Shown here piece by piece: positions 38,063-46,505 of a stretch of DNA of 64,000 bases. Source of the stretch: Martelella sp. HB161492 (lineage in GTDB: Bacteria; Pseudomonadota; Alphaproteobacteria; Rhizobiales; Rhizobiaceae); the NCBI RefSeq assembly GCF_013184775.1, contig NZ_JAATVV010000001.1, positions 248,001 to 312,000 on the forward strand. The letters run 5' to 3'. The position numbers were made by a program, and so were the translations under genes. Position 1 is the stretch's first letter. Every line of letters starts with the position of its first letter. The notes beneath the pieces were generated by a model. The model did no database searches. It was not told the origin of the DNA and saw only the letters and a list, made by a program, of their open reading frames with translations.

Positions 38063-38171
38063 GGTTTTCTGGCTCCGATGAGGGCCGCCTGGCGGCCGGT
38101 TTCCCGGCCCCTTATTGGCGCGAAATGCGCCCGAGGTCAAACGGCTTCGCGCGCCCCGCCTCGTGCAGATA

Positions 38172-38804
38172 TCAGCGCAAGGCGATGTAACGGTCGGCCC
38201 GGTGATTGAAGGCGATGAAGATATTCATGATCGCCGCCGAGATGACGGAAAGTGCCACCAGCTTCACATCGGCAACACCGAAAGCGGCAACCATGACACA
38301 GGCATCAAACGCCAGCTGGACCAGACCGGCGCGAATGCCGAAACGCTCCTGGACATAGATCGCCAATATGCCCATACCGCCAAGGCTGGCGCGGTGACGA
38401 TAAAGCGCAAGCAGGCCATAGCCAACAAGAAGCCCACCGAGCACGGCGCCCCAGAGCGGCTGGATGGCACCGATTTCGAAGAACCGGGACTGAAGGTCCG
38501 TGAGGACGGAGGTGATGGCAATGGCGATGAAGGTCTTCAGGGTGAAATCCAGCCCCATGCGCCGGAAGGAGAGCCAGTAGAAGGGCAGATTGAACAGGAA
38601 GAACATCAGGCCGAAATTGAGCCCCCAGCCATAATGGGCAAGAAAGGCAAGACCCGCCGTACCGCCGGTCAAAAGCCCGGCCTTGCCGAGGATATAGAGC
38701 CCGAGTGCGGCCACCATCGAGCCGGTCAGTATGCCCTGAATATCTTCAGCCAGGGTGTGACGCGCGGGATTGTCATTCCAGAAACCGGCGCTGATATTCG
38801 CCAT
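38172..38804 (-). CDS. YitT-family membrane protein, copy 2
   Basis: A 210-residue protein with five or six helices. ATG 38804 follows a GGAG site. AGLLTGGTAGLAFLAHYGWGLNFGLMFFLFNLPFYWLSFRRMGLDFTLKTF aligns closely with copy 1. The 3' end of copy 2 and the start of copy 1 are 109 bases apart on the same strand, a tandem duplication. Function is unknown. Confidence 0.88.
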   Translation of the reverse strand: MANISAGFWNDNPARHTLAEDIQGILTGSMVAALGLYILGKAGLLTGGTAGLAFLAHYGWGLNFGLMFFLFNLPFYWLSFRRMGLDFTLKTFIAIAITSVLTDLQSRFFEIGAIQPLWGAVLGGLLVGYGLLALYRHRASLGGMGILAIYVQERFGIRAGLVQLAFDACVMVAAFGVADVKLVALSVISAAIMNIFIAFNHRADRYIALR

Positions 38805-38988
38805 GGATAAACTCCGTCGCTGGGCCCGCTCGCCAAATGGCGATGCCCACATTCTTCGCGTGAATTGTCTTTATACCCGTCCCGCCGCCCCTGCGGCCCA
38901 AGGTCCCGTCCCGGAGACCGGATCACCTGTTTCGGTGTCTCTATGGCTTGATGATGCGCAAGGAATGCAGGGATTGCAAGCGAAATAA

Positions 38989-39003
38989 GTCAGCAAAGCT
39001 GAC
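38989..39003 (-). terminator. Possible terminator of the TPR methyltransferase gene
   Basis: gtcagc (38989-38994) and gctgac (38998-39003) form a six-base stem with a three-base loop. On the minus strand TTATTTC follows. It lies 20 bases after the methyltransferase stop. Confidence 0.4.
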
Positions 39004-39023
39004 CTATAATGCAATTGGCAATT

Positions 39024-39977
39024 TTACTGCGTCCGGTCCGTTCTGGCCGCAAGAAACAGGATGCCATGCACCGGCTCACCGCCATCCTTGCGCAGTGCAG
39101 CACGCTCTTCGGCCAGAAGAACAAAGCCATAATCGGCCAGCGTGGTCTCGACATAGTGATGCGCATGGGCATAGCGCAGCGAGGGCTGCAGGGCGAAACT
39201 GGCCGCAGTGCCGCCATCTTCGACCGAAAACAGCAACAGGCCGTCCGGCGTCATCAGCCGCATGATATTCTGGAAACAGGTCTCCAATGCACCAAGATAC
39301 ATCAGCACGTCAGCAGCCATGACCAGATCGGCGCGCCCTTCGCCGCCCTCGTCGGAAAACAGCCCGCTGGTCAGCGGCGGCGCCAGCAGATCGGCCTGTG
39401 CGAGGTGGTCATAGAGCCCCTTCTCCTCCGCCTTGGCCAGCATGTTCTGCGACAGGTCGAAACCTTCCAGCCGCACAACACGCGCACGCAGCACCTCGCC
39501 GGACAGGCCGGTTCCACAGCCAAGATCGACTGCACATGAAAAACGGCGCCCGGTCCCGATCGCAGCATTCAGCAGCCGCGCGAGCCGCTCCGGCGATGAA
39601 TAATCGAGCCGTTCGACAAGCGCTTCATCAAACCGGTCGGCATAGCTGTCAAACAGCGCCTCGACATAGCGGCCGGGCGGATGCCGCGGCGCGCTTGCGG
39701 CCCCCAGAACCGCAAGCTTCAGCCTTGCTGCAAAAATGTCGTCGCGATCAAGTTGATCGAGCCGCGTCCAGCTGACGATTGCGCCGGCAATGTCTCCGGC
39801 ATGTTCCTGATAGGCAGCCAGAAGCGCCAGTCCGGCCGGCCAGTCGGGCACAAGCTCAAGCGCCTGCAGCATCAGATCTGCTGCAGCGGAAAAATCGCCC
39901 GCCTCGTCAAGCATGCGGGCATAATCAGCGCGGCGATCTGCAATCAGATCACCAGAGGAAAGGAAGGATGCATTCAT
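39024..39977 (-). CDS. TPR-containing SAM-dependent methyltransferase
   Basis: A 317-residue protein. N-terminal helices (ARMLDEAGDFSAAADLMLQALELVPDWPAGL) form TPR-like repeats, then CAVDLGCGTGLSGEVLRARVVRLEGFDLSQNML is a class I AdoMet-binding motif. Such two-domain proteins resemble predicted TPR methyltransferases whose targets are unknown. ATG 39977 is the preferred start, with a longer frame from 40025 possible; no strong ribosome site is visible for either. Confidence 0.85.
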   Translation of the reverse strand: MNASFLSSGDLIADRRADYARMLDEAGDFSAAADLMLQALELVPDWPAGLALLAAYQEHAGDIAGAIVSWTRLDQLDRDDIFAARLKLAVLGAASAPRHPPGRYVEALFDSYADRFDEALVERLDYSSPERLARLLNAAIGTGRRFSCAVDLGCGTGLSGEVLRARVVRLEGFDLSQNMLAKAEEKGLYDHLAQADLLAPPLTSGLFSDEGGEGRADLVMAADVLMYLGALETCFQNIMRLMTPDGLLLFSVEDGGTAASFALQPSLRYAHAHHYVETTLADYGFVLLAEERAALRKDGGEPVHGILFLAARTDRTQ

Positions 39978-40109
39978 GTCAGAAAACCGATGGAAGCTGA
40001 AAGCCATTCGCCGATGCCGCATCAAAAGGCAAGTGCTTTTCGCACATCGGCGCTGCCATCTTGAATGGGCCGCAAAGGCGCTTTATCTGTGGCAGGAAAC
40101 GGAGACCTG

Positions 40110-40379
40110 ATGATGGGCAATGACGTGAACAGATTCCTCGGCGGCACGGTGGCGGGAACGATCGTGAAGCTGCTTGTCCTGTCGCTGATCGTCGGCTTCG
40201 TGCTCTCCGCGCTCGGCATTCACCCGGCCGATCTTTTCCATGGCATCATCGACTTCTTCCGAAGCCTCTGGTATCGCGGCTTCAGCGCGCTTGGCGAGAT
40301 CGGCCGCTATCTCCTGATCGGGCTGAGCGTCGTGCTGCCCGTCTTCATCATCATCCGTATCCTGAGTTATCGCCGTTGA
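40110..40379 (+). CDS. Small DUF6460-type membrane protein
   Basis: An 89-residue protein: MMGNDVNRFLGGTVAGTIVKLLVLSLIVGFVLSALGI, then a loop and a second helix (IGRYLLIGLSVVLPVFIIIRI). VNRFLGG plus two membrane helices is typical of DUF6460. ATG 40110 follows GGAGACC. The next gene's TTG start overlaps its stop. Function unknown. Confidence 0.75.
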   Translation: MMGNDVNRFLGGTVAGTIVKLLVLSLIVGFVLSALGIHPADLFHGIIDFFRSLWYRGFSALGEIGRYLLIGLSVVLPVFIIIRILSYRR

Positions 40380-40885
40380 CCATCTCATCATCCCTCACCG
40401 GCCGCCGCACCGTTCTGGTCGGCAGCCTCGCCCTGCTTCTGTCCGGCTGCAGCCTGTTTTCAGGCTCCGGCAACGCCCCGATGCCGTCCGGCAGCGTGCG
40501 TGCCGAGGATATGACGGCAACCTTCCTGCCGATGGTCAACGCGCTGCGCCAGCGCCACGGATTGCCGCCGCTCAGCGCCTCACGCGTCTGCGCCGCCACC
40601 GCGATCGATCAGGCCAAGCGCATGGCGCTCGCCGACAAGATGAACCACGTGACCAGCCGCAGTGAAAACCCGCTGCAGCGCTTCAAGCGCATGGGCGTGC
40701 CGCTGCCGGCATCGGAAAACATTGCCATGCATCAGGCAACGCCGGAACGCGCCTTTCAGGCCTGGGTCAACTCGCCCAAACATCTGGAAAACATGCTGGG
40801 CGATTACCGCCATGTTGGCGTTGCCCGGGCTGACAGCCCCAATTCGGGCAACCAGAACTTCTGGTCCATGTGCCTCAGCCAGTAG
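40376..40885 (+). CDS. CAP/SCP-domain lipoprotein (TTG start)
   Basis: A 169-residue exported protein. The only start that supplies a signal peptide is TTG 40376, which overlaps the previous stop. Its first residues contain RR and a hydrophobic stretch ending in a lipobox LLSGC (Cys25), so it should be lipid-anchored. The CAP domain shows MVNALRQRHGLPPLSASRVCAATAIDQAKRMA, then ENIAMHQATPERAFQAWVNSPKHLENMLGDYRHVGVA. Role unknown; CAP proteins are often envelope-associated. Confidence 0.85.
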   Translation: MTISSSLTGRRTVLVGSLALLLSGCSLFSGSGNAPMPSGSVRAEDMTATFLPMVNALRQRHGLPPLSASRVCAATAIDQAKRMALADKMNHVTSRSENPLQRFKRMGVPLPASENIAMHQATPERAFQAWVNSPKHLENMLGDYRHVGVARADSPNSGNQNFWSMCLSQ

Positions 40886-40909
40886 CCGTCCGTTGTGATA
40901 AGCGTGGCT

Positions 40910-41986
40910 CTAGAAGCGTTTTGCCGCCCATTCGGCAACGCTTTCGTCACGAAGGGCGCGAAGATTGCCGGCGCCGGCCTTTTCCAGTGCCGCAACCATG
41001 GCCGAAAGGCCGTCGGAGATCAGCTTCGGTCCTTCATAGACCATGCCGGAATAGATCTGCACCAGATCGGCACCCGCACGGATCTTCTCCAGCGCCCGCG
41101 CACCGGTGGAAACGCCACCGACACCGATGATCGCCATGTCAGGCCCCAGCCGCTGCCGCATCCCCGCCAGAACCGCCGTCGAGCGCTCGAACAGTGGCGC
41201 ACCGGAGAGTCCGCCAGCCTCACCGGCGAGCTTTGCCGATCTCAGCCCGTCGCGTGCAAGTGTGGTATTCGACACGATGATGCCATCAAGCTTCTGTGCC
41301 AGAACCTCTGCGGCAACGTCGTCAAGCTCGGCCTGATCCAGATCGGGCGCGATCTTCAGAAAGACCGGCGGCTGCGCCGTTGCGGCGGCGCGGGCTTCAA
41401 GCACGCGTGACAGCAGGGTCGCAAGTTCGCTGCGCGCCTGAAGATTGCGCAGGCCCGGCGTATTGGGTGACGAAATATTGACCGTCAGGTAATCGGCCAT
41501 GGCGGCAAACCGCGTCGTACCGGCGACATAGTCGGCAATACGGTCCTCGCTGGTCTTGTTGGCGCCGATATTGATGCCCAGCACCCCGCGACGCTTGGCG
41601 CGGGCGACGTTTGCCGCCAGCGCCTCGTGGCCCTCATTGTTGAAGCCCATGCGGTTGATGACCGCCTCGTCCGCGACCAGCCGGAACAGACGCGGCTTCG
41701 GATTGCCCGGCTGCGGCTTGGGCGTTACCGTGCCAACCTCGACATGCCCGAAACCAAGGCCGAACAGCCCGTCAATCGCCTCACCATTCTTGTCGAGACC
41801 AGCGGCAACGCCAAGCGGATTGGCAAAGGACAGACCTGCCAAGGTCACGGCCAGGCGCGGATCTGATGCGTGACAGGCACGCGGCAGAAGACCGGTTCCA
41901 ATCCCCGTCAGCGTCAGCGCATGGGCGCGTTCTGGATCGAGCAGAAAAACAGCCTGGCGCGCACCAAGCTTGAACGGATTGATCAT
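40910..41986 (-). CDS. pyrD: Dihydroorotate dehydrogenase (quinone), class 2
   Basis: A 358-residue membrane-associated flavoenzyme that oxidises dihydroorotate to orotate with quinone in pyrimidine synthesis. The N-terminal helix segment MINPFKLGARQAVFLLDPERAHAL is typical of class 2, followed by NPLGVAAGLDKNGEAIDGLFGLGFGHVEVGTVTPKPQPGNPKPR, NISSPNTPGLRNLQ, and the FMN-binding IIGVGGVSTGARALEKIRAGADLVQIYSGMVYEGP. The DUF952 gene upstream overlaps its start by four bases. Confidence 0.97.
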   Translation of the reverse strand: MINPFKLGARQAVFLLDPERAHALTLTGIGTGLLPRACHASDPRLAVTLAGLSFANPLGVAAGLDKNGEAIDGLFGLGFGHVEVGTVTPKPQPGNPKPRLFRLVADEAVINRMGFNNEGHEALAANVARAKRRGVLGINIGANKTSEDRIADYVAGTTRFAAMADYLTVNISSPNTPGLRNLQARSELATLLSRVLEARAAATAQPPVFLKIAPDLDQAELDDVAAEVLAQKLDGIIVSNTTLARDGLRSAKLAGEAGGLSGAPLFERSTAVLAGMRQRLGPDMAIIGVGGVSTGARALEKIRAGADLVQIYSGMVYEGPKLISDGLSAMVAALEKAGAGNLRALRDESVAEWAAKRF

Positions 41987-42330
41987 GGCAGAAGTCCCGT
42001 AAAATCATGAAGCCCGTCGGCGCCGATCGGCAAGGCGCGCTCCAGTACAACAGCGCCGAAATCCAGCGGCGCATAGAGATGGGGAAAGGGCTTGCCGCCG
42101 CGGGAAATCTCGTATTTCAGTGCCGCACCGAGAAGGGCTGCATCGACACCGACAAGCAGGAGATCCGTCTTGCCGGCAAAATGCCGGTGCGCCGTCTCGA
42201 CCACCTGACTTTCGGTTGAGAAATGAATAAAGCCGTCGGAAAGATCGATGGCTGCGCCATCGAAACGTCCGGCGGCTTTTGCCGCCCGCCACTCAGCGGC
42301 CGAAACGATCTTGTAGATCACACGATCCAT
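41983..42330 (-). CDS. DUF952 protein
   Basis: A 115-residue protein: IYKIVSAAEWRAAKAAGRFDGAAIDLSDGFIHFSTESQVVETAHRHFAG is the DUF952 signature, followed by YEISRGGKPFPHLYAPLDFGAV. The fold resembles an ADP-ribosyltransferase-like shape but function is unproven. Its stop overlaps the pyrD start (ATGA), so the two are coupled. Confidence 0.88.
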   Translation of the reverse strand: MDRVIYKIVSAAEWRAAKAAGRFDGAAIDLSDGFIHFSTESQVVETAHRHFAGKTDLLLVGVDAALLGAALKYEISRGGKPFPHLYAPLDFGAVVLERALPIGADGLHDFTGLLP

Positions 42331-42535
42331 GGATCCGGCTCCCTTTCCATCTTCGTGCCAGCATGTGCCGCATTGCGCCTTGAAAGTCCATGCGGCAGCG
42401 CAGAAAAACAGTGCAGGGACAGGCGGAACCCGCGACTGATCGACGCATTTACGGGGATAAATATGACATTAGCTGAGAATTTGCCGTCACTGCCGGCCCT
42501 TTTGTTGAAATCTAGCCATTTTAGAGCTAAGGAAT

Positions 42536-42560
42536 GGTCTTAAGACCTTGGTTGTACAAC
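42536..42560. promoter_or_regulatory. Adjacent perfect palindromes upstream of the LuxR-type regulator
   Basis: ggtcttaagacc (42536-42547) and gttgtacaac (42551-42560) are both perfect palindromes, three bases apart, ending 22 bases before the start codon. They could be autoregulatory sites for the response regulator. Confidence 0.4.
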
Positions 42561-42582
42561 TGCCTTTGGGAGGGGGCATGAG

Positions 42583-43230
42583 ATGACCGCACAAACGATC
42601 CTGATCGCTGATGACCATCCTCTTTTTCGCGGTGCGCTGAAACAGGCCATTGGCGGCATGGCAGCTTACTACGCTGTCGTGGAAGCCGGTGATTTTGAGG
42701 GCGCACGTGCCGCCGCCGCCGAAAATGCCGATGCCGATCTCATGCTGCTCGACCTCTCCATGCCCGGCGTCAGCGGCTTTTCCGGCCTGATGACGTTGCG
42801 CGCCGAATATCCGTCCCTGCCGATTGTCGTTGTCTCTGCCAGTGACGACAGCGCCACGATCAGGCGGGCGCTGGCACTTGGCGCCTCGGGCTTCATCTCG
42901 AAATCCGCCGGACTTGACGAATTGCGCACGGGCATCCGCACGGTTCTGAGCGGCGGCACCTACCTGCCGGAATCCTATGACGGCTCGGCCGAAACCGATC
43001 CTGACGTCGCCGATATGCTCGAACGGCTGAAAAGCCTCACGCCGCAGCAGTCGCGGGTGCTGCGCATGCTCTGCGAAGGCCTGCTCAACAAGCAGATCGC
43101 CTATGAGCTCGGCGTCTCGGAAGCGACGATCAAGGCGCATGTCTCCGCCATTCTGCTGAAACTCAATGTCGACAGCCGCACCCAGGCGGTCATCCAGCTT
43201 GGCAAGGTCAACATGGCAATGGTCGCCTGA
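42583..43230 (+). CDS. NarL/FixJ-type response regulator
   Basis: A 215-residue two-domain protein. The receiver has the acidic pair at Asp10-Asp11, the phosphoacceptor Asp57 in LLDLSMPG, and the conserved lysine in FISKSAG. The C-terminal LuxR HTH (LTPQQSRVLRMLCEGLLNKQIAYELGVSEATIKAHVSAIL) lies at about 145-200. A GGGAGGGGG site precedes ATG 42583. No histidine kinase is adjacent. The gene ends at a strong terminator. Confidence 0.92.
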   Translation: MTAQTILIADDHPLFRGALKQAIGGMAAYYAVVEAGDFEGARAAAAENADADLMLLDLSMPGVSGFSGLMTLRAEYPSLPIVVVSASDDSATIRRALALGASGFISKSAGLDELRTGIRTVLSGGTYLPESYDGSAETDPDVADMLERLKSLTPQQSRVLRMLCEGLLNKQIAYELGVSEATIKAHVSAILLKLNVDSRTQAVIQLGKVNMAMVA

Positions 43231-43241
43231 CGGCAAAACAG

Positions 43242-43274
43242 GCCGTCAGGAATAAAATCCTGACGGCATCTTTA
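43242..43274 (+). terminator. Terminator of the response regulator gene
   Basis: A perfect ten-base stem gccgtcagga (43242-43251) / tcctgacggc (43258-43267) has an ataaaa loop and is followed by atcttta. It lies 12 bases after the stop. Confidence 0.8.
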
Positions 43275-43305
43275 CGAATCCATCGGTCTTGTCTAGATTT
43301 CGACG

Positions 43306-43318
43306 AACAAATATTGTT
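43306..43318. promoter_or_regulatory. Possible operator of the S24 regulator
   Basis: aacaa-ata-ttgtt, a perfect five-base inverted repeat 30 bases upstream of the S24 gene, is the natural candidate for autoregulation. Confidence 0.35.
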
Positions 43319-43348
43319 TTGAAGACGGTGTGACCGAAGGCGGCGCCA

Positions 43349-44005
43349 ATGCTTTCGCATGAGATGATCTGGTCCGCGATCGACACGCTGGCCGCCCAAC
43401 ACAAGCTGACGGCTTCCGGGCTCGCGCGCCGCGCCGGGCTGGACCCAACCTCATTCAACCGTTCGAAACGCCTTGGCCCCGATGGCAGGCTGCGCTGGCC
43501 GTCGACGGAATCACTGTCCAAGGTGCTTGAAGCCACCCAGACGGATCCGGAAGTGTTCTTCGCCCTCGCCCGGCACGGCAGTGCCACCCCTTCCGGCAGC
43601 TTCCCGCCCCAGCAGAGCACCATTCCGCTCCTGGGTTTTGCCCAGGCAGGCTCCGGCGGGTTCTTCGACGATGGCGGCTTTCCGGCCGGCCAGGGCTGGG
43701 ACATGGTCGATTTCCCGACGTCGATCGGACCGGGACCGGGCGTCTATGCCCTGGAAGTTCAGGGCGACAGCATGATGCCACTCTACCGCGACGGCGACGT
43801 GCTGATTGTTGACCCCAACAGCCAGACCCGCAAGGGCGACCGCATCGTGCTGAAGACCTGCGAGGGCGAGGTCATGGCCAAGGTGCTGGCACGGCGTTCA
43901 AGCGTTCAGGTCGAGGTCATGTCGCTCAATCCGGAACACCCCAACAGAACATTCGACCTTTCAGACGTCGAATGGATTGCCCGCATCATCTGGGCCAGCC
44001 AATAG
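43349..44005 (+). CDS. XRE-HTH / S24-peptidase transcriptional regulator
   Basis: A 218-residue LexA/CI-like protein. The N-terminal helix-turn-helix (LTASGLARRAGLDPTSFNRSK) is joined to a C-terminal S24 domain. The dyad Ser141 (GDSMMPLYRDGD) and Lys178 (GEVMAKVLAR) is intact, and an Ala100-Gly101 (FAQAGSGG) cleavage site is present, so autocleavage on a stress signal is possible. No phage genes are nearby; this is a chromosomal regulator, not the LexA repressor. A TerB-like gene follows after 20 bases. Confidence 0.9.
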   Translation: MLSHEMIWSAIDTLAAQHKLTASGLARRAGLDPTSFNRSKRLGPDGRLRWPSTESLSKVLEATQTDPEVFFALARHGSATPSGSFPPQQSTIPLLGFAQAGSGGFFDDGGFPAGQGWDMVDFPTSIGPGPGVYALEVQGDSMMPLYRDGDVLIVDPNSQTRKGDRIVLKTCEGEVMAKVLARRSSVQVEVMSLNPEHPNRTFDLSDVEWIARIIWASQ

Positions 44006-44025
44006 CATTTCAGGGACGAGACACC

Positions 44026-44451
44026 ATGCAAAACACCACAAGGACACCGCTCAACCACTACGATGCCCTCATCTATGTCATGGTGATGGCCTCTGCCGTC
44101 GACAACGGCATGAGTGACACGGAACTGCGGCGGATCGGTCTTGTGACCCGTTCACTGCCGATTTTCGAAGGCTTTGACGAAGAGCGGATCACCGATGTTG
44201 CCCATGCCTGCGCCGATATTCTCTCCGGTCCCGAAGGCATGGAGATCGCGCTCGAAATCATCAAGGATGTTCTGCCGGCGCGACTTTACGACACCGCCTA
44301 TGCCCTGGCCGTGGAAATCATGGCCGTCGATCACAAGGTGCGGCCGGAGGAAATCCGCCTGCTGCAGCTTTTCCGTGACCGCTTCGGGCTGGATAAGCTG
44401 ACCTGCGCAGCACTTGAACGCGGGGCAATCGCGCGCTACCGCCATATCTAG
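44026..44451 (+). CDS. TerB-like tellurite resistance family protein
   Basis: A 141-residue helical protein. LNHYDALIYVMVMASAVDNGMSDTELRRIGLVTRSLPIF and YALAVEIMAVDHKVRPEEIRLLQLFRDRFGLD match the TerB/DjlA-like helical domain with its acidic residues. Its biological role is not established; TerB proteins are linked to membrane stress. ATG 44026 follows AGGGACGAG. It follows the S24 regulator by 20 bases, suggesting one unit. Its TAG stop lies at the outer edge of RIME-like copy C. Confidence 0.85.
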   Translation: MQNTTRTPLNHYDALIYVMVMASAVDNGMSDTELRRIGLVTRSLPIFEGFDEERITDVAHACADILSGPEGMEIALEIIKDVLPARLYDTAYALAVEIMAVDHKVRPEEIRLLQLFRDRFGLDKLTCAALERGAIARYRHI

Positions 44452-44551
44452 CGCATCGGCCCGAAGATCGGAATCGATTTTCGAAAAGAACGATATGTAG
44501 ATTCAATAAGATAGAACATCACGGTGCGTCCAAAAGGACGCACGGCGCTTT
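44449..44551. repeat. RIME-like double-palindrome repeat, copy C (inverted)
   Basis: The reverse complement of copies A and B, between the convergent TerB-like and PlsC-like genes. The gtgcgtcc-aaaa-ggacgcac hairpin (44524-44543) is perfect and the second palindrome is partly degraded. Its left edge TAGCGC supplies the TAG stop of the TerB-like gene. Confidence 0.85.
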
Positions 44552-44598
44552 CGCTTGGCGGCAGCTGCCCGGTTTTCGCACAGTTGCGCCAGAACCGG

Positions 44599-45393
44599 TC
44601 AGATGGACACACCCTGTTTGAGCGCCTCCAGACGGGCCACCGTTTCCGGCGGCAGCTTCAGCTGCGGATTTTCGGCAACCGTTTCCACCAGCAGGCGGTC
44701 GCTTTCGCGCTCCATGGTCTCAACCAGTTCCTTGAAGAAGACCTTGCCATCAAGGCCCGGCGCGATCGCCGGAAGAATGCGGACGGTGAAATGCCCGCCC
44801 TGCCGGCGCCAGTTGCCGCGCGGCCAGAACAGGCCGGGATGCATGACCACCGGCACGACGGGAATGCCGAGATCCTTGTAGAGGCGGACAATACCGCGCT
44901 TGTAATCAGGTTCGGCGCCGGGCGGACGGCGTGTTCCTTCCGGGAAGATGATCAGCTGGCGTCCGGTCTCAAGCTCGGCCTTGGTGCGGGCCATGACCTC
45001 AGCCATGGCAGCCCCCTTGGCAGCACGGTCAACCCCGATCTGGCGCTGTTTCTTCAGATACCAGCCGAAAAGCGGCAATTGCAGCAATTCGCGCTTCAGC
45101 ATGAAAACCGCATCGTCAATCCAGGGCAGAAGCAGCACCGTGTCCCAGGCAGACTGATGCTTCGGCGCGATAATGCAGGCGCCCTTGGGCAGGTTCTCCA
45201 GCCCCTCGATGGTAAAGCCGGCACCGGCATAAAACTGCATCTGCCGATTGATCGACGCCGCCCAGCCCTGCACCACGGTGCGATAGGCGCGCTTGCGCGA
45301 AACCGCGAAGTAGAATGGCGACAGCACGATCATGCGCACAGCCGTTCCCAGATAAAATGCAATATTGAACGCGATCGATCGCAACGCCGTCAT
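44599..45393 (-). CDS. 1-acylglycerol-3-phosphate acyltransferase (PlsC-like)
   Basis: A 264-residue membrane enzyme with HQSAWD (His79-Asp84), the acyltransferase HX4D site, and IIFPEGTRR (150-155). VVMHPGLFWPRG completes the family pattern. It should acylate lysophosphatidic acid (or a related lysolipid) in phospholipid synthesis. An N-terminal hydrophobic helix anchors it. A REP-like element lies just upstream. Confidence 0.93.
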   Translation of the reverse strand: MTALRSIAFNIAFYLGTAVRMIVLSPFYFAVSRKRAYRTVVQGWAASINRQMQFYAGAGFTIEGLENLPKGACIIAPKHQSAWDTVLLLPWIDDAVFMLKRELLQLPLFGWYLKKQRQIGVDRAAKGAAMAEVMARTKAELETGRQLIIFPEGTRRPPGAEPDYKRGIVRLYKDLGIPVVPVVMHPGLFWPRGNWRRQGGHFTVRILPAIAPGLDGKVFFKELVETMERESDRLLVETVAENPQLKLPPETVARLEALKQGVSI

Positions 45394-45429
45394 GCCAGAG
45401 CCTATGCTTCAGTTGGGACAGGACACTCT

Positions 45430-45475
45430 CTAGAGCAAATCCGCAGAAAGTGGAAACCGGTTTTCTCCGCCTGTT
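45430..45475. repeat. Degenerate rhizobial REP-like element
   Basis: Begins ctagagcaaatccgcagaaagtgg and contains the palindrome aaaccggttt (45454-45463). This resembles the common rhizobial tagagc...aaaaccggttttc repeat. It lies between the PlsC-like and YdcF-like genes. Confidence 0.55.
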
Positions 45476-45523
45476 GCTGACACGGTTTGCGCGCGGCGAG
45501 GAAACACGAGGTGACGACAGCGC

Positions 45524-46201
45524 TCAGCGTCCGTTCGCCAGCATTGCCATGGCCCGATCGACCCCGGCATAGACGCGAATATGCGCGCCGATATATTTCA
45601 GATATTCGGTGGCCAGAAGCCGCAGCAGGCGCGGATTTGCGTACCAGGCAGAGCCTTCAAGATCGAGATCGACGGGATAGCCGACGTAAACGGTTTCGGG
45701 ATCAAGCGTGCGCATCTCGAACAGGCTGCGCGGCAGGTGATAGCTGCTCGTGACAATCAGGATGCGCCGGTAGTCATGCGCCCGGATCCATCGGGCAGCT
45801 TCGCTGGCATTGCCGCGCGTGTTCAGAGCTTCATAGCCGACATCGACGCAGCAGTCGAACAGGCTGCCATCCGAACCGGTCACCCGGCGAATGCTCTCAC
45901 GGCTTGTCGACGGATTGACGCCGGAAATCAGCAGACGGTCGCCCACACCTTTGTCCAGCAGCTCAAGTCCCGCCTCGATCCGGTGTGAACCGCCCGTCAG
46001 AACGATGATCGCATCGATATTGGCAAGATCTGGCTTGCGCGCACTCAGAACATTCGCGGAAAACCAGACGAAACCTGCCGCAACCAGGATCAGCACAACA
46101 ATGGCCACCCCGAAAACCCGGCCAAGAAGCCGCCGCAGCGGCTTTGCCGTCTTCGCTGACGCCGCTGCGTTTTCGCCTGTTTCGTTCTGCCGATGCTGCA
46201 C
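45524..46201 (-). CDS. YdcF-family (DUF218) membrane-anchored protein
   Basis: A 225-residue protein with one N-terminal membrane helix (about 29-49) and a DUF218 domain: IDAIIVLTGGSHRIEAGLELLDKGVGDRLLISGVNP, then IVTSSYHLPRSL. Members of the YdcF/ElyC/SanA group are linked to envelope or peptidoglycan homeostasis, but the biochemical role is unproven. GTG 46201 is chosen over the upstream ATG (46240) because AAGGAG lies six bases before it. Confidence 0.85.
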   Translation of the reverse strand: MQHRQNETGENAAASAKTAKPLRRLLGRVFGVAIVVLILVAAGFVWFSANVLSARKPDLANIDAIIVLTGGSHRIEAGLELLDKGVGDRLLISGVNPSTSRESIRRVTGSDGSLFDCCVDVGYEALNTRGNASEAARWIRAHDYRRILIVTSSYHLPRSLFEMRTLDPETVYVGYPVDLDLEGSAWYANPRLLRLLATEYLKYIGAHIRVYAGVDRAMAMLANGR

Positions 46202-46505
46202 GCAGCACTCCTTTCGGTTCAGATCCTTACGGATCTGCATTTCATTTTAATTGACCGGCAATCGCACACCGGTTCACCGCCTCTGCTCCTGTTTCGAAGC
46301 GGCTGTTGCTCCTGATCTCAAGGCCGATGAAACAGCGTCAGAACCGAGCACAAGTCAAGGGACAGACACGCTTACTATGGCGCATTCGGGGCAACAAACG
46401 GCGACATCGCCATTTCCCGGTTTTCCCCGGCATATCCGCAGGCGGCGCTCCCCCTTTCGGGGCCGCGCCGTCTTCCTGATCATCCCCCATTGAAAGGCCG
46501 CTTGC
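46202..46505. other. 304-base intergenic region between ydcF-like and ftsX
   Basis: I see no convincing gene. A GC-rich hairpin (ggcgc/gcgcc with an inner cccc/gggg, 46444-46469) lies about 40 bases after the ftsX stop on the minus strand, without a T-run. The promoter for the YdcF-like gene should be in the left part. Confidence 0.55.

Noticed and set aside
43349-44005. The S24 protein as LexA or a prophage CI repressor
   Set aside because: The DNA-binding region is not LexA-like and no phage genes are in the neighbourhood.
46251-46493. An 80-codon frame in the ydcF-like/ftsX gap
   Set aside because: No ribosome site, no recognisable motif and Arg/Pro-rich composition typical of non-coding GC-rich DNA.
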